DNA of 64,000 nt from Lichenostomus cassidix (lineage: Eukaryota; Chordata; Aves; Passeriformes; Meliphagidae): assembly GCA_008360975.2 (NCBI GenBank), contig CM039184.1:43533797-43597796 (forward strand), given 5' to 3'. The translations under genes were made by a program, and so were the position numbers. Shown one piece after another: positions 24,588 to 38,700 of this stretch; position 1 is the stretch's first letter, and each line of letters starts with the position of its first letter. A model generated the notes under the pieces. That model worked only from the letters and a program-made list of their open reading frames with translations. It was not told where the DNA came from and did not search any database.

Positions 24588-27490
24588 CTCAGCAAAGAAA
24601 CAAGCAGTACCCAGCACTGGAGTGTTCTGCATTCAGGATCTCTGCACTAGAACTAGAGGTAAAAAATTTATAATCTTTTAAAATATACATTTAGTTGTAA
24701 ACTGTGAGAATTCTGTTTATCAAAATATGCCAGACCTATAAAAAAAATTCACATCCATTTTTATTCGTCTTTTAAAAATATGCTTGAAATGTTAAACTTT
24801 ATTTGCATTCTTATATAAATAGAGCTGTATGGTCTTGCTTGCATATTTTTTAATGTACATTAAATAGGAAAGTCAAATGTGTGAGCCATTTGTTTTTCAC
24901 CTCCTTTAACAACAGGGAGGGCATTCAGGGCTATGTTTTTTTTCTCTCTCCCCACCTTCCCTTCCCTCCACTCCAGCAGTAATGATGATGAGGAGTGTTT
25001 TAGGTAGATATATCAGTTATTCCTCTGCTGGGCTTGGTCTCTAGCCTCTTCTCAGTCCTAGAGGAAATTTTTAGTAGAAGTGACAATCCAGTCTTAAAGG
25101 TGTACACTCTGAATCTGAAATTCCAAGGTTTATTTGTTGGCTTTAGCTAAATTAGGTTATTTTTAGTAATGTTTTTTTAGATATACAGATTGCTGTGTGC
25201 CGTACTAGCATTTAGAAGAAATAAAGTAAGGTTCAGTAAATGCCAGCTGACTATAATTTTCAGGACAATGTATGGATTTATTCTTTTTGTCTTCTTAACC
25301 TAGCAAATACATAACTAATAAAAATAATAAGAATCTGCTGTTAAGGATTTTAGGGAGAAAATCAGGATATTATCTTTCACTGATATGTGAATGCAAGAAT
25401 ATTTTATGTAAAGTTGTGATTCAACTATTAAATTGTTATGGATATGAGAAGCATTTTTCATGTCAATCTGTATAGTATTCTTTGTCTTCCCGAAAATTGT
25501 TGCTTATCAGTAATCTGAAAGATTCTTTCTTTCTTATGTGCATTGTTAAGGCTCCATATAGTTATTAGCCAGATTGGTAACTAAAGAGAAGTCATCTGTT
25601 CGTGTATTTCAAGAATCTTTAAATGTGCTTTTACTGAATATTTTTCAAAATGATTGGTGGGTAAGGAAATGACTTTGTGGTGTGAAAGGATGTGAAGGAG
25701 CAGACTCCAGAATAGGGTCAAATATCTTCTCTGCAATAGACTGGGAATTGTACACTTTACTGCCATTTGGGGAAAGAAAGTTGTTCTGGGTGGTCAGAGT
25801 TGGCTCTAGGTTGTGAAGAGAATGCATCTGAATGGGACAGGGAACAACCAATAGGCAGAAAATTGTCCCTGAGTATATTCTGCAGAAAATTTTAAAATCA
25901 CAATCACTCATTTGCTTATGGACAAGTCTTCTCCAGTTAGATGTCTGGTCTGGGAGAGCTGTGATATGTATGTGGTGGGACTGAAGCTGAGAGGAATTTG
26001 AATGGCTGAGTCTCTGTCACTCACATGAAATTTGTGCTGGAACGTTGATGTCCCAAAGGATTTTGCCTTAGTGGCTTTTAGTGCACTGTGTTCCCATACT
26101 TGCTCTGCAAGTATATGTGCACGTATTCAGTATTAGCTAATACTCCAGTTAAATAGAAGAAAATATTCCCTATCAAGCAGTTCTCTTCTGCAGCACCACC
26201 TCTGGGTTTTGAAGCATATTATGACCTCGTCTGACCTCACTTGCACATGAAAATACTTGACACCTGAGGCAGTTGAACTACAGGGTGGACAGCAGAATAG
26301 AACCCAGAAAGTATGTTCTCATTAAACTCTGTGTTTCTTGTCAATTGTAAGAAAATATAACACAGACAGATGCCTGCCTTTTTGATTTAGAACGTTTAAA
26401 TGAAAGTCCTGGAGACAAATCACTGTTCAACTTCTTAGAGTAACTTCTCTGTTATGCTAACCTTGTTTTGGCTTTTTAAGATAGGGTTGTTCAAGAAAAG
26501 GGATTCACAACAAAACTTACAGCCTAAAAAACCTCTGAAAATTATTATATATAAATATATATATATAAGTAATGAGCATCTAGAGTTTTTGACCTTGCTC
26601 TGTTCCTTCAGGAATGTCAATGTTCTTTATTTAAAAAAAGAAAATAGCCTAAGTAGTTGTATCAAATGGCTCCCTTGAAGGAAGTCATGAATTTATGTCT
26701 GCAGCCTTGAGAACAATTAATGCAAATGGTCACATCCATGTAATAGAAATTATTCAAATAGCTTTCCTTCATCATAAATTTATGTGCCTGCAAACTTATT
26801 TTCTTTTGAAGGCTCATACCTGTTGACTTTCATGTTAAATTCCATAATCCAAGCATTGGAAAAAAGGGTTTGTATATTTGAGCCTAATTTACAAAGACCT
26901 CTATAACAAAAAACAATCCTTCCTAAAAGAAAATTAAAACTGAAGACAACAGCTTGGGTGTGAAGATTTTAAACAAGCAAGGCTTATAATAATTATTTTA
27001 AATTGCTGATCTTAAAATCAATTTTAAAATTATTCTTTAGGTGATGGAACAATCGAAGGACCCCCCTTTTGTCTTTTTCATAAGTTTCAAAAGTTACTTA
27101 ACTTTTTCTTAATTTTTATAAGTGGTGACCCATATTTTGTATGATAGTTTTCTGTTATTTTTGACATGAATTTTGTTGCTGGAATGTATCTTCTTTGTTA
27201 TAAAGCTTCCCTGAGGAGGGCAGTAGCAGAAGGTGGAAGAGAATTTACAAATGATTTTCTCTTTTCTTCAAAAGAAGATACACTTTAGAGTATTATCCTT
27301 TTCCTCTTTTATTAATCTGGTTCCATTTTCTGCTGTTTGTTTGCCTGGAGGAAAAAACAAAAATGTATGGGAGGCTTGTTGGTGTTATGTTCTTTTTACA
27401 ACAGAAAAAGACAAAAAACAGAGTAAATAAGGGTCTGAACGATTGAAATAGCATATCCAGAAGGGTTGTGTCTTGATTTCCTTCCTATTA

Positions 27491-27615
27491 GGAGAGAGCC
27501 TCTGGAGGTCTCTGATCCAACATGTCATTCAAAGTGGAGTCAACTAGAGCAAGTTGCTCAGGTCTTTATCCACTAGGGCTTTAAATACCTCATCCAAAGA
27601 TGATATCACTGTGAA
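27491..27615 (-). mobile_element. CR1 LINE fragment, short
   Basis: The text 'ggagagagcctctggaggtctctgatccaaca' followed by 'ctagagcaagttgctcagg' and 'gggctttaaatacctc' matches the reverse complement of the CR1 3' region ('gacctctggaggtcatctagtccaac', 'agagcaggttgcccagg', 'gttttgaatatctcc'). It is about 125 bp, diverged and truncated at both ends, with no coding capacity. Confidence 0.65.
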
Positions 27616-27666
27616 TACTTAGTGAGGGCTTTAAGACTGGCTGGATACCTCAGTGCACTTTTAAGA

Positions 27667-27725
27667 TATGTAGGTATAGATATGTATATGTACATGTATA
27701 CATATGTGTATGTGTATGTATGAAT
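27667..27725. repeat. TGTA/TATG-rich simple sequence
   Basis: Imperfect alternating purine-pyrimidine sequence of units such as tatg, tgta and catatg across about 60 bp. A degenerate microsatellite. Confidence 0.75.
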
Positions 27726-30700
27726 AAATTATACCCCAAACCAAAATTATACAGAATTTTCACATGTAAATCATATGTATGCTATATGTGAATATTATTG
27801 TATTGTAAGAACTGCTACTGTTGAATTTCAATATGTTTTTAAAATGTGATGATATTTTACCACTGATATTTGCTAATGCTTTCAGGCACTACTTATATAA
27901 GAGCAGTCTGTTGGTAGATAATTTCAGATCCACCCATACCCTTGTTGCTTGTTTCTCTTTAATGAGAAAAATCATTCATGTTGAAATTAGCAATGGCCCG
28001 AGTTTTATCTCTGGCATATTGCACATCAGCCACTGAACACAAGTGCAGAGGTTTACCTCAGGCTATATGTATCATTAAAACCAATATCACTCATACAATG
28101 CATTCGTTTTTTCTAGCCTTCACTTTCATCTAGGTTCTTTTCCTTAAAGTGATTTGTGATACTCCCTCTTCATTAGTCCATTGTACTTTGTGTCAAAATC
28201 TAGTAGGTTTAGATGAAATGCCCTTGAACTTTAGGAAATTTTACAAACAATTTTCTTATCTCTGAATCTCTACTGTTCCTCCCACCCTCTCGCTCACTCT
28301 TTATCTAGCCTAGAGTTTCCAGAGTAGGTAGGCTTTTTGGTGAGAGTTTCACAATAGGACTAAACCACAACAAATATCTTTAATGCTAGAATAAATAAAT
28401 GTTCCAAGTTGTACATCATAGTACTTGTGGAAAGTTTGGCTCATAATCAAAAATTTTGGGATAAGATGGAGTCGGTTGTGAGTTTCGAATAAACATCGTT
28501 AAACTAAGAGGCAATGAAAATCTGGAGCAGAATGGAGGATTGTTGCAAAGTATTGTTCTACTAGGGGAGCTAAGAGAAAATAGAAGAGGCAAGAGGAACC
28601 AGTAAGAAATTTGCTAAGCCAAAGCAGTTGGGGTTACATTATTAAAGCTATATAACTGCACTTCATTAAGGAGCACTCACAACCTTAATATTGTATTAAC
28701 ATCTTTGCTAAGACTGTCACAAAACATGAATATTTTTTCAACTCCTCATGAATTTTCTGATGCATGACACAGACATGTAATGGGCAAGGAAGACTTATTT
28801 TGGATTCACTTTCTCAGTCTGGAGCATTTGACCATCCACTTCTGAGCAGTCCTGAGAGGCTCAGTGCACTGAAGTTACACTGTTGAATTCATTATACATT
28901 TTTTTGTCTGCAGCTAAATGGAGATATTGCTTTTCATTTTGCTTGAATTGTTTGTCTTCAGGTTGTTTCTCAGTTTTATCAGAGAGAGTTGACAGCTTTA
29001 ATAATAACTAAAATGAGAACTTTTAGCTGAAAGGGTGGTCTCTAAGAGTTGTATACTCCACCGCAAAACCTGGGCTTTGAGGATTCTATATTCAGAAACA
29101 ATTTTACATTCTAGTTCCATCAAATACCTATGTTCGATGTCACTGACAACTTCCTAACATTGAGTCACTGTCAGCTTAACTGGATATAAAATCCATATTG
29201 GATATAAAGATTTTAAAAAAGCTTTTGCATATTGTGAGAGGATTGGTAGCTGGTAAAGGAAACAGATCTGAGTTAGTATTAAAATCAAGGGAAAATCTCC
29301 ATGTGAGCTCACAAGTCATCTGTTTTATTTTTCCTGTAGTTATGTACTCAGAAACAGTAATTTCCAGGCATGACCATATCTTTCCAGGCAGGCTTCAGAT
29401 GCTGAGTAGGGAGAGCATCATTACCAAATCAGGAGACCAGCTGATGAGTTTGGAATTGAGACACTCTGGAAAATACTGCAGAGAATGTCTATTGACTAAA
29501 GCAGTCATATTCCCATTAGGCCTATGAGAGGCAGAGAGGTGAGATACACACACTCTTTAAAAGTCCTTTGACAGACAGGTTTCCTGAATTCTAAAACAAG
29601 AACACTATAATGAAAAATAGTAAATTTCAAGGTTAGGTTGGAATGGGAACTTTTTTCCTCCCAATTTCATCAACTTGGAGAATAAATTAAATTTTTACAT
29701 TCCCTTCCTTGGAGAAAGTGGACTTAATTAGGTCCTCCAGTGCATTTACAAAACACTCAGCGTTCATTATATGTTATTTCTCCCTCTAGTTTCAAAGAAA
29801 TAGTGGTACAGCTGTCATTTTGAATAATTTTTTGCTTTTCACATCTTCAGCTACATTCCAGAAATACTTGCTGAGTACTTTTTTACAGGTGCAGCAAAAT
29901 GGGATTCCAAGTGATTCTGCTAATGGTTTGTTCCCACCAAAAAGCATAGTCACCTCAGTAGACATTCTCTGTAGACTCTCAGTGATAAAATATTTGTCTT
30001 CCTCAATGGGAGAAAATAATATTCAGCTTTTTATGTACGAAGTATAGGCACAAGAATGTAAAAAATATTTTTAGTCATGCCTACACCAGGAAAGAAAACA
30101 GGCCCCCTAATATTCAGTGAGGAGGCTGGATGCCAAAGTCATCGTCCATAGTGCCTCATACTACAGAGATTTGATAGCTCATGGCTATAATGAGCACCAG
30201 CAATTTTTTTTTTTTTAAATAGAAACACCATATAAGAACCTTAAATCTAAAATGCAACAGGAATGCAATCTGCTTAATTTATATTGTTTTCAAAAAGACC
30301 CCCTGTAGTCAAAAAATTAGTTTTTCACTGGAGCTAGAAAATGAAATGTCTTCTTTTTGGGGGAAGGGGGAAAATATTTGTGAGAAAAAAAATGCCTAAT
30401 TTAGGACCAAAACTAATAGCTACAGTTTTCTGGGTTGCCATATCCCATGTGATGACCTTTTCTGATTTCATGTCTTTTCAAGATGATTTCACTTACACCA
30501 CGGAGTGAAAAGAGGGGTAAGGAATCTATCAATTATGTTATCTTTTTTCTTCTCTGGGAATGAAGAGCAAAAATTATTAGGGGAAGGACTGGAAGAATGA
30601 TGAACTTTCCATATAGAAGACCTATGGAAAAAGTAGGCTTTAAATATTTACACCTTAGATTACTTTTACTACAAAGAAACAAGAAATTTATATTATGAAA

Positions 30701-33439
30701 TCAAGACTGTATCTATGATAACTTTCACACTACTAAATTCTGAAGACCAGCAGATTCACAGATCAGAATTGCTAGATGGCTTCAATTTTCTTCTTAAAAA
30801 GCCTATGCTAAAAATTCTTTTTTGGCTTAAAACCTTTTTACCTTCTGGTGGGCAGTTGATGAATGTTGTCACTTTTGAACGATACTGTGGTGAAGGGGAT
30901 GGATTTTTATAACAGCAAAAATGCTTTAATGCTGTTTATTAATGTATTAAAATGTCACTAACAAAATTAAAGTGGTATCATTTTGCTATAAATACTTGAG
31001 AAAATAGTATTTCCCTGTTTTATTGATTATTCAAAATAGGACAAAAACATTACGTTGGGTATTTTCAATATTGGGTTTAATTGGATTTGATTTGATAATT
31101 AAATTGGGTGTAAATAATATAGATCTTTAGTAACCTTGGATAACTGTGGATCAGTTTGGATCCAGTAATTTCCCCTTTCTCATCCTTCAGGATGAGGCTT
31201 GGCTAATCTGAGGCTCAGCACTGGAAATGAACCAAATACAAATCCAACCAAGATAAAACCCACTGTAATCACATGTTGGCTACCAGTAAAGCTGTTCATT
31301 GTATGATGATGAGCACTGGTAATGCTACTGCTTTTTGAAGAATAGAAAAGACCTCCAAGATGGTTTATGTTTTCCAGCAATATATTAAGGCATATTGACA
31401 AAGTTTTGGCTCATATCTTAGGAGCCAATAATATTTTCACAAAACAAGCAAGACTTTTGATGTCTCAGAATGAACAACTTGCCAACTTGACTTCATAGTT
31501 TGTGGTGTCTAATGCATTGAGATCTTATAATACTGCTGGACAGTATCACAGTTTTGTAACATTAAATATCTTATAAAGGAAGGATATCAACAACTTTAAA
31601 TGTATTTGGAATTTCCACTGACAGTAAACTATACAGATTCTGACATATGTCATATTTGCTCATTAAAGAAAGAAAGAAAATAGTTTGCTAAAAGGACAAT
31701 GAAACTGATCCCTGAAGGAAAGAGGAAATCCTTATCAAGTCAGCAGAATTATTTCAGGTACATGGCTTGATTAACTTCTTTTGTGGTATTTCTTATATCA
31801 GAAATAACAAGTTTTGCGGTAAATTATTTATATTTACTACATTATAGCTTCTATTCACTTACCTGCATAAGCCAAAAAAAATTCTTGGTTCTTTTTTAAT
31901 ATTTTTGTTTTCTGTTTCTACTTTGGTCTTCTGCAAATTCCTGTAGTATGAGGCACATAAATAAATATTCTCCTTCATGATACTCTTGACTTCTATATGG
32001 CTCTAAATCCTCTCTTCCCCAGACAGTAGATGTTCACATATTTCATGGATCTTCAGACAGAAGCTATACCATACTTTTAATTCTTTCTGTTGTTTTTTGC
32101 TGTATGTTTTCCTACTCTATTTCTCCTTCTGAAATGGAATTACCATGATTACGTATAGTTTTCAGTTCATTGCATAATGAGAATTTATAAAATACTATTT
32201 TATCATGCCAATGTATGTTCAGCCTCACTTTTGCCTATTGTGCTACATTATTTTCTAATTTTCACTGAGCTTAAAATTCAGTTGCAGATTTGTAGCCACA
32301 CTGACTTAGTTTTGGATTTGCTTTCCTGACTAGTAGAAGATAAAATAGAGACTTTTAATATGCATTTATAATTAGAAGTATTTTTTTTTTAACACCACAT
32401 GATATTTTATTCAGTAACAGAGAGTTTCATATGCAATTTTATCTCCTAGTTCTGCACTGCAATTCAGTGAAATTGGCCAATTTAATCATTTCACTACTTT
32501 TCTTGTTCTGAATAATCCAACAAACAGAGGTTCTAATAGCTGCCTTCAAAAATCTATTAATAATTTCCCTCTTTATATTAAAAAATTAAATCAATCACAT
32601 ATCCTTACTTCTGATTTCCTGTTTAGTTTCTGGGTATTTTTAAATTTTTTATTTTCATTATTAATTAGATTTTTTAGCCAATTAACCACATATGGAAATG
32701 AGATTTGCAGGTATGTTGCTCACGACCAAGTGGTCTTTATTTGATTTGATTTTGGACCAGCTTTTGTTGTATCCAGTCACTCTTCACAGCACCCCAAGGC
32801 TAAGAGTGCAGAGAAATTCCCTGTTTCTCCTACCATCTCACTCTGTGGAGACACCATTCATTTGGCCTAGTAGGGAAATGGGGATTTGAGGGCCAGAAAT
32901 TCTTCCACTGCCTCTTCCTTTTAACAATCAGAGAGAAAAAGACTGGAACAAGTCTACCTGTTATCTTAGAAAGGCTGTATTTCCCACACCTGCTCCAGTC
33001 CCTGCTCAAGATCCCTTCTGGCTCTGTGGCTCTCCCTCAAGTAAAGCTCATCTCGCACCACAAGACCATTTGCTATTAGCTCAGAAGAGTGTCCCTCTTG
33101 CAATTCCCCAGATTTTCCAGCTCCACATTTATCTTCCTTTTGTTCCTGTTTGCAAAGAGTGTAACTTGGCTACCTTTCAGAGTTACAAGTTCAGTAATAA
33201 CTTGTTTGCATATTGGTATACAATTCTAACATTTGGTTTCTTATCACTTTATTTTCTTGTCATGGAATCTCTTCTAATAGATGCTTCAATATGAGCCAGT
33301 TCATCATAACTGGGGGGGTGTTAACAGTTGTTTGATCTGTCGCTGGCCAACAATTTCTAAAATCCTGTATGGTGGGGTATGCTGGAAGGAATGCTTGTAT
33401 GTTGCCCTTAGTACTATTTGCCTCTATTTCAGTTATAGT

Positions 33440-33985
33440 ACTTTGAAAACAAACCAGTGGGAGATCACAAGCCAGAGTTATAATTTAATAGAAAAATTTA
33501 AAATAAATTCAATAATACAAGAAAAAAACACTGACAAAATCAGATACAACCTGACACCCTGTTAGGGTGGTGGTAGCAGTCCAAGTGAAGTAGTTAGGTT
33601 GCAGCAATGATCCTGTGGAAGGTCTGGTCTCCACCTGAAGGTCCAGTGGTAGCTCTCATCCTCTGGGAACCCAGGAGTTCAAAGCCCAGGTTATATCCAG
33701 GTGGGAATGCTTGGCTCCTCCCTCCTAGGTGGAGCATCTCACAGTAGGATGAGATAATTCCATGAGGCATGCATTTGGTTCTTGATGGCCAATTAACAGT
33801 TATCAGGGGTGAGTCACAGCAGGAGATAACAACCAGTGCCCCACCTGCTTTAACAGCTTCTGGAGGTGGTAATAGAATAAATGCATCTATATTGCAACCT
33901 AGGACATCTGTCCACTGTTCATGGCTGAAAACCACCAGTACAATTTCATCAAAGAAAAGGACAAGTATCCTGTGAAAGGACACTA
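33440..33985 (-). mobile_element. probable endogenous-retrovirus/LTR-derived fragment
   Basis: Read on the minus strand the block runs through phrases like 'gaactcctgggttcccagaggatga', 'gctaccactggaccttcaggtgg', 'agaccagaccttccacaggatc', 'acttcacttggactgctacc' and 'aacagggtgtcaggttgta', then into a T-rich tail 'ttgtattattgaatttatttta'. I associate this wording with a repeat common in passerine genomes and linked to LTR elements, but I cannot name the family or define both ends, and no flanking duplication was found. An open frame of 129 codons (33594-33983) crosses it but begins at GTG, so it is at most a decayed coding remnant. The G/C-rich text contrasts with its AT-rich surroundings, supporting an insertion. 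Confidence 0.45.
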
Positions 33986-34899
33986 TTGGGATATGTTTGT
34001 GTTAATCTGGACACAAATCTGCAACACCTATATTACTAGTCTGTGTTCACATTTATAAGTGCATCACATGCATACACATGCAAACCTGACCATTAACAGT
34101 TATATAAAAGATTTCAATTGTTTTATTATTTCTTTCTGAAGACATACTTGTCTTAAGAGTACTATGCTTTTTCTGATTTTTAGAGTAAAATTGTAAATAT
34201 TTTTAAATAGTTACTTATTCAAATAGGTTTGGTATTTGATTCTACATTATTATCTTTTTTGAATTAAATAAATTAGGAAAAATTCATCTGATATTCACTA
34301 GATTAATACCCCCATTAATACCCCACATCCTCATATTGCTACTCTAGGACAGCAGGGTTTAGCATGACACAAGGTCCATAATCCTGCACTATGAATGCTG
34401 CTTATATAGAAACTGCAGACAAGGTGAGCCTCCACTTCAGTGAAATCCAAAAGGTGGTCTATGTCTGGGAGATAAGAAAATGAAGGATTGCATTTTGAAA
34501 AGCAGATCTTTTAAAATAAATAGCTGAGTGAAGACCTGGAGGCTTATGTTTTATCTCAAATTATTTGTAAACAGCATTCTGTCTCAAAGATTGGTATGGA
34601 GTTACTGAAAGAGCTGTATGCAAGCCAGATCAGGAAGATGTGTGAGATGAGTTTATAGGAAACAGACCCTGTTCACTTAGACTTCCTTAAACAAAGTTTG
34701 CTGACTGGGGTCACAGACCAATGAAGATAAAATAATGATAACAAAATAAATATTTCTGCTTGATCTCCATTGCTTACATATTCCTGCTATGTAAAAAATG
34801 TAATGAAAGAGTCTTTCATCTTCGTTTATGTTCATAAGCCAATGCTTTGTCTACTTTTTTTTCCAGAGAAGATTTGCATCCCATGTAAAACATTAGCAA

Positions 34900-35560
34900 A
34901 AACTTAATTCCACTGGCATGATAGTGGGGCTGTACTGCCCGGGTTGCCCTCTCAGAAACTTTCCTGACACAGACTTCAAAAACCATCCTGTGCTCTCTAC
35001 AACTTTCTCCCTTCCAAAGCTTTTCTGCACTTTCTGCATTTTTATTACAACGTGAATGTTGTGTATAGTGTAATGGATTGTCAGTATGGGGGAATTGGTG
35101 GAGGCAGCAGGGATGTCACACCTGGGTCAGTGGCAGTGCTTCTTCTGGCCATACAGGAATGTCACTGAGGTGTCCTGCACAGCAGTGCCTTTCTTTTGGC
35201 ATAGCCCTTCCCTCTCAATGGCTCGGGATTCACTGCCTCAGCTTGCGTGGTGCCTGCTATTGCTGCATGGCCCCTCTCCGTTGAAATATTAGCATGTTTC
35301 TCTCCTTACCTTTCTTCCACTCTGGGAAAAACTGGGATCCACTCCTGTGTCCTGGAAGGCTGAGGGATGAGGTGTAGGACCAGAGAGCCCTGGTTGTGTG
35401 CTTCTGGCTCCCCACTCTTGTAACAGGGATGTTTATGTGTCCTGTCCTAAGCCCCAGAAGAGAAGCTGCTCTGACAGGTCTGGGAAGTCATAGATCCAGA
35501 TACTCAAGCAAGTCTCCTTGCTTCCATTTCCATTCTCACTCTAGCTCCAAGACTTAGCTC
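34900..35560. other. GC-richer unidentified patch within presumed intron 1
   Basis: Base composition is visibly less AT-rich than the flanks, especially 35090-35280. Two overlapping forward frames of 68 codons exist near 35078-35292, without domains or any protein I recognise. I saw no CR1 words. It could be an unrecognised repeat or unique intronic DNA. Confidence 0.35.
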
Positions 35561-35717
35561 TTCCTGCTGGAACTTTCACAGCTTTAACAGGTGTCAGTCA
35601 TAGGTATTGAGTCTGTGTAAAGATAGTTCTTGTAGGCTGTAATTTTTCCCTGAGGAGGGAAGCAAGAAAAGGGGAAATTTGTCTTGAAAAAATGTGCAGC
35701 ACAGACAAATCTGAATG

Positions 35718-35760
35718 GAATTTCATGAGATAAGGAAATAAATTGAATTTCATGAGATAA
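35718..35760. repeat. 16-bp direct repeat, spaced 27 bp
   Basis: GAATTTCATGAGATAA occurs exactly at 35718-35733 and again at 35745-35760. This is a small local duplication in intronic sequence. Confidence 0.9.
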
Positions 35761-38700
35761 AAGACACTTTTCTAGCTGAACTTTGAAACCCTGCTGCAAA
35801 CAGTTTAACAGGACTTTTTCAGAAAAAAAACTCACAGGAATCCTAATTGAAGGAAAATATTAAGCAATCTAATTATAGGAGAACCTACCAGTTTATCATC
35901 ATTTTGTGCTTTATCAATTGTAAAGTCAGTTCTGTGAGACTAAACACAAAGTTTCCAAAAATAAACTAACATCAAAGTTTGCCCTAATTTTCATCAATAT
36001 TATATTTTACAGTGAAAGGAGATAGGCAGTAAATTATTACAAAATCCATCTAAAATGACATCTAGTTTTGTAAACAACATGAAGCACCCATTCTGGAATG
36101 GGTTTCTGCTGCAGTGTGATAAACCCACTGCTCAGTTTCATTTTCTATAGGTCAAAAATTTTCTGTGGGGTCAATGTTGGGAATATTCCTTAATTCAAAC
36201 CCAGGATCAAGAAATTTTGCCCAGGATAAGTCTTGTCCTTTGTATTTTTGTTTCAAACTTTTATTCTTCAGAAAGTTAATAGCAATAAGCAGTACCATAC
36301 TTTGCTATTGAAAAGTAAAAGAAAAATATATGTCCAAATTATGGCAACAGCTGAGTGGACAATATCATTGTTTTGGTTTGATATTTTGATTAGAAGAAAA
36401 GGTCTTTTCAATCTGCAAAACATTTCAACAGACTGATATTGGTTCATCTGACTGTCCTAAAATTCTGGAGAAATCAGATATAAAGGTTTCTAGTTGTGGC
36501 AAGGAAAGAATAGAAAGTGAGAAAGGGCGATGCTCCTGCCCTAGGGAAAAAGTACAAATGGACTTGAGAGGAACATTTCTCAGAGGACAAAAGATGCTGC
36601 ATGTCAAGAAAAAGAGTGAACAGCAATAGAAGAAAAGGAGTGATCAAGGCAGGAGCGCTTTCTTCTGCAAAGTGGTGATGTACTTTGTTGTCTGGCAGAG
36701 AATCTCTTTCAGAGGTCTGGAGCAGTGAACCCTCCAAGGCACAGCTTATGTGCTTGCATGTGAGCAAAAGGAAATAGGTTGTCCTGAATAAAGAGGTAGA
36801 AAAGAAAGAAAGTCTCTTGTCAGCCCTTAAGTGTCAAACAATTAGAGCAGGAAAATAATTTCTAAGATGAATTGTTTAACAGTCTTTGAGGAGTGGACAG
36901 GGAGCAAAAGAAAAGTAAGTCGTCACCAAACTGTGGACTCCTTCATGCACCATAGGAAAGAGGGATTTTGGGAACTGCTGGTGAAGCTGCCTAGGAAGGG
37001 GGCATATGTACTGTAGATTTTAATATTTAGTGCTAACCTACACTGATTTATTAGAGAACAGTAAATGTGCTTGTGTCATATCCGTCTTGCATTTCAAGCA
37101 AAGTTTTTTATATTCTTCTGTTTAATAATTTTCTGCAGTCTATGAGGCAGCCAAAACTAGTGATAATGCAAGTATAACAGAAAGGTTCCTAAAGTAAAAT
37201 TTATTTGTTTTTCATCCCCCATGAAATGTAACCGCATCCAAAAAATGAAAAACAGTAACAGATCTGTTCTCTCCTTTTTGCACATGTGTAACTCCATTTA
37301 GCAGCAGCAAGATTAACACACACCCATTAACTCTCTGAGAGCCTGCCTTCTGCATATTAAGAATGGCCTAAATATTAGTAGATGGATGCATGTATGTCAC
37401 CAGGAAGTTGCACTTTTTAGCTTTTTACCCTTAACTTTTCTAGTGTCTTTTTTGATGACAGAAATTTCCCTATATGGCTGTAGCAACCATGTTTATTTCT
37501 CTGTAAAGTAGATGAGGGTAGAGTTCTAGTAGGGGGAGAGAGAGGGAAGCTGCAAATGAGTCCCATCCAGGTTCAACTTCAAATATTGCTCATGGAGGAC
37601 AGTAGAAATTATTGAGTCCCTTTTAGTAAATATGCATCTTCTCAAAGATCAAAACACAACACAATGGCGGCTGTGAAAGTAGTTTAATTAATTTGAAGAG
37701 CTTTAGTGTCCATCAAGAAAAGGTGCAGCAGATGTTAAAAGTGCTATCACTATTGATTTTTCACTCTGGTAATTTTGGAACACACACTTAGAAATAGCAA
37801 GAGTACATAAAGATTAAATCACAACAAGAATGTGCTGCAAATTTATACAATAAAGTGACTTTAGATTTTAATATTTAGGCTTGCTCTCATATTTGACTAG
37901 AAAAGAAGAGAGAATTATAAAATTTTATTAGCTTTTTACTACTAAATTTGGCCTCTGAAAGCAGATAGGTTTTTTGGCCTGGCTCTGTGTGTTATTTTCC
38001 ATTTTGCTCAGCCTCCCACACACTAATGACTTGTGCATGGAATTCTCTTACTCTGTGAATATATGTTCTTTTTAAGCAGAGTCTCCACAGAGGTGGAAAA
38101 TGTGAATGTGAAATGAAGCTTGCCTTCCTAAAAGAAGGTTAAAGATCTAGGACTGTGTACAAGTCTATCCTGAAAGTCAGTTTGTCAAGACGTAATTTAT
38201 GGAACTTCAGTTGCACAGGCATAATTCTGCATTTCTCTCAAGATTAATACTTTCATACCTTCAGGCATGTGATTTGTCAAGGCAGCTTTGTGGCCTGGTG
38301 GGAAATCAGAATTTGCCTTAGTGGACTGAAATGACCCAGAACAAACTCACTACTTAATCTTCTTTATTGCTGAAATCAATAACCAGATCCATGCTAAGTG
38401 CTGACAGTTCTTATGTAGGGAGTGAAAAGTAGAAGTGTCTGCTCCTTGAACTTCTAACATTCTATGAGCCAGAAGCTTTGTTTTCTTCTTTGACAACAAA
38501 CTTGTTAATTTTATTTTGTAATTCATAAATTAATACGAGGTATTTTCTTTGTGCTAATATACACATGCGATGACACAAGATTAATGTATCTCAAATGCCA
38601 CAATCCAGAATGCTTAATGCAGCAGTCAGTGAAAATACCCACATGGAAACCCAAGCAGGGAGAGTGGCCTCTGGCAGAGCCAGGCAGTCCAGGTGAGGAG

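Noticed and set aside
24241..24595. Lysine/asparagine-rich and phenylalanine-rich reverse frames near 24.3-24.6 kb
   Set aside because: They are translations of the T-rich and A-rich low-complexity tracts around the candidate exon-1 donor.
29198..29527. 109-codon forward frame in presumed intron 1
   Set aside because: It starts at TTG, shows no domain, signal or repeat, and has no splice or promoter context. Its length is within what chance allows in 64 kb.
33594..33983. 129-codon reverse frame as a host gene
   Set aside because: It starts at GTG and lies inside a block that reads as LTR/ERV-derived. Kept only as part of that repeat.
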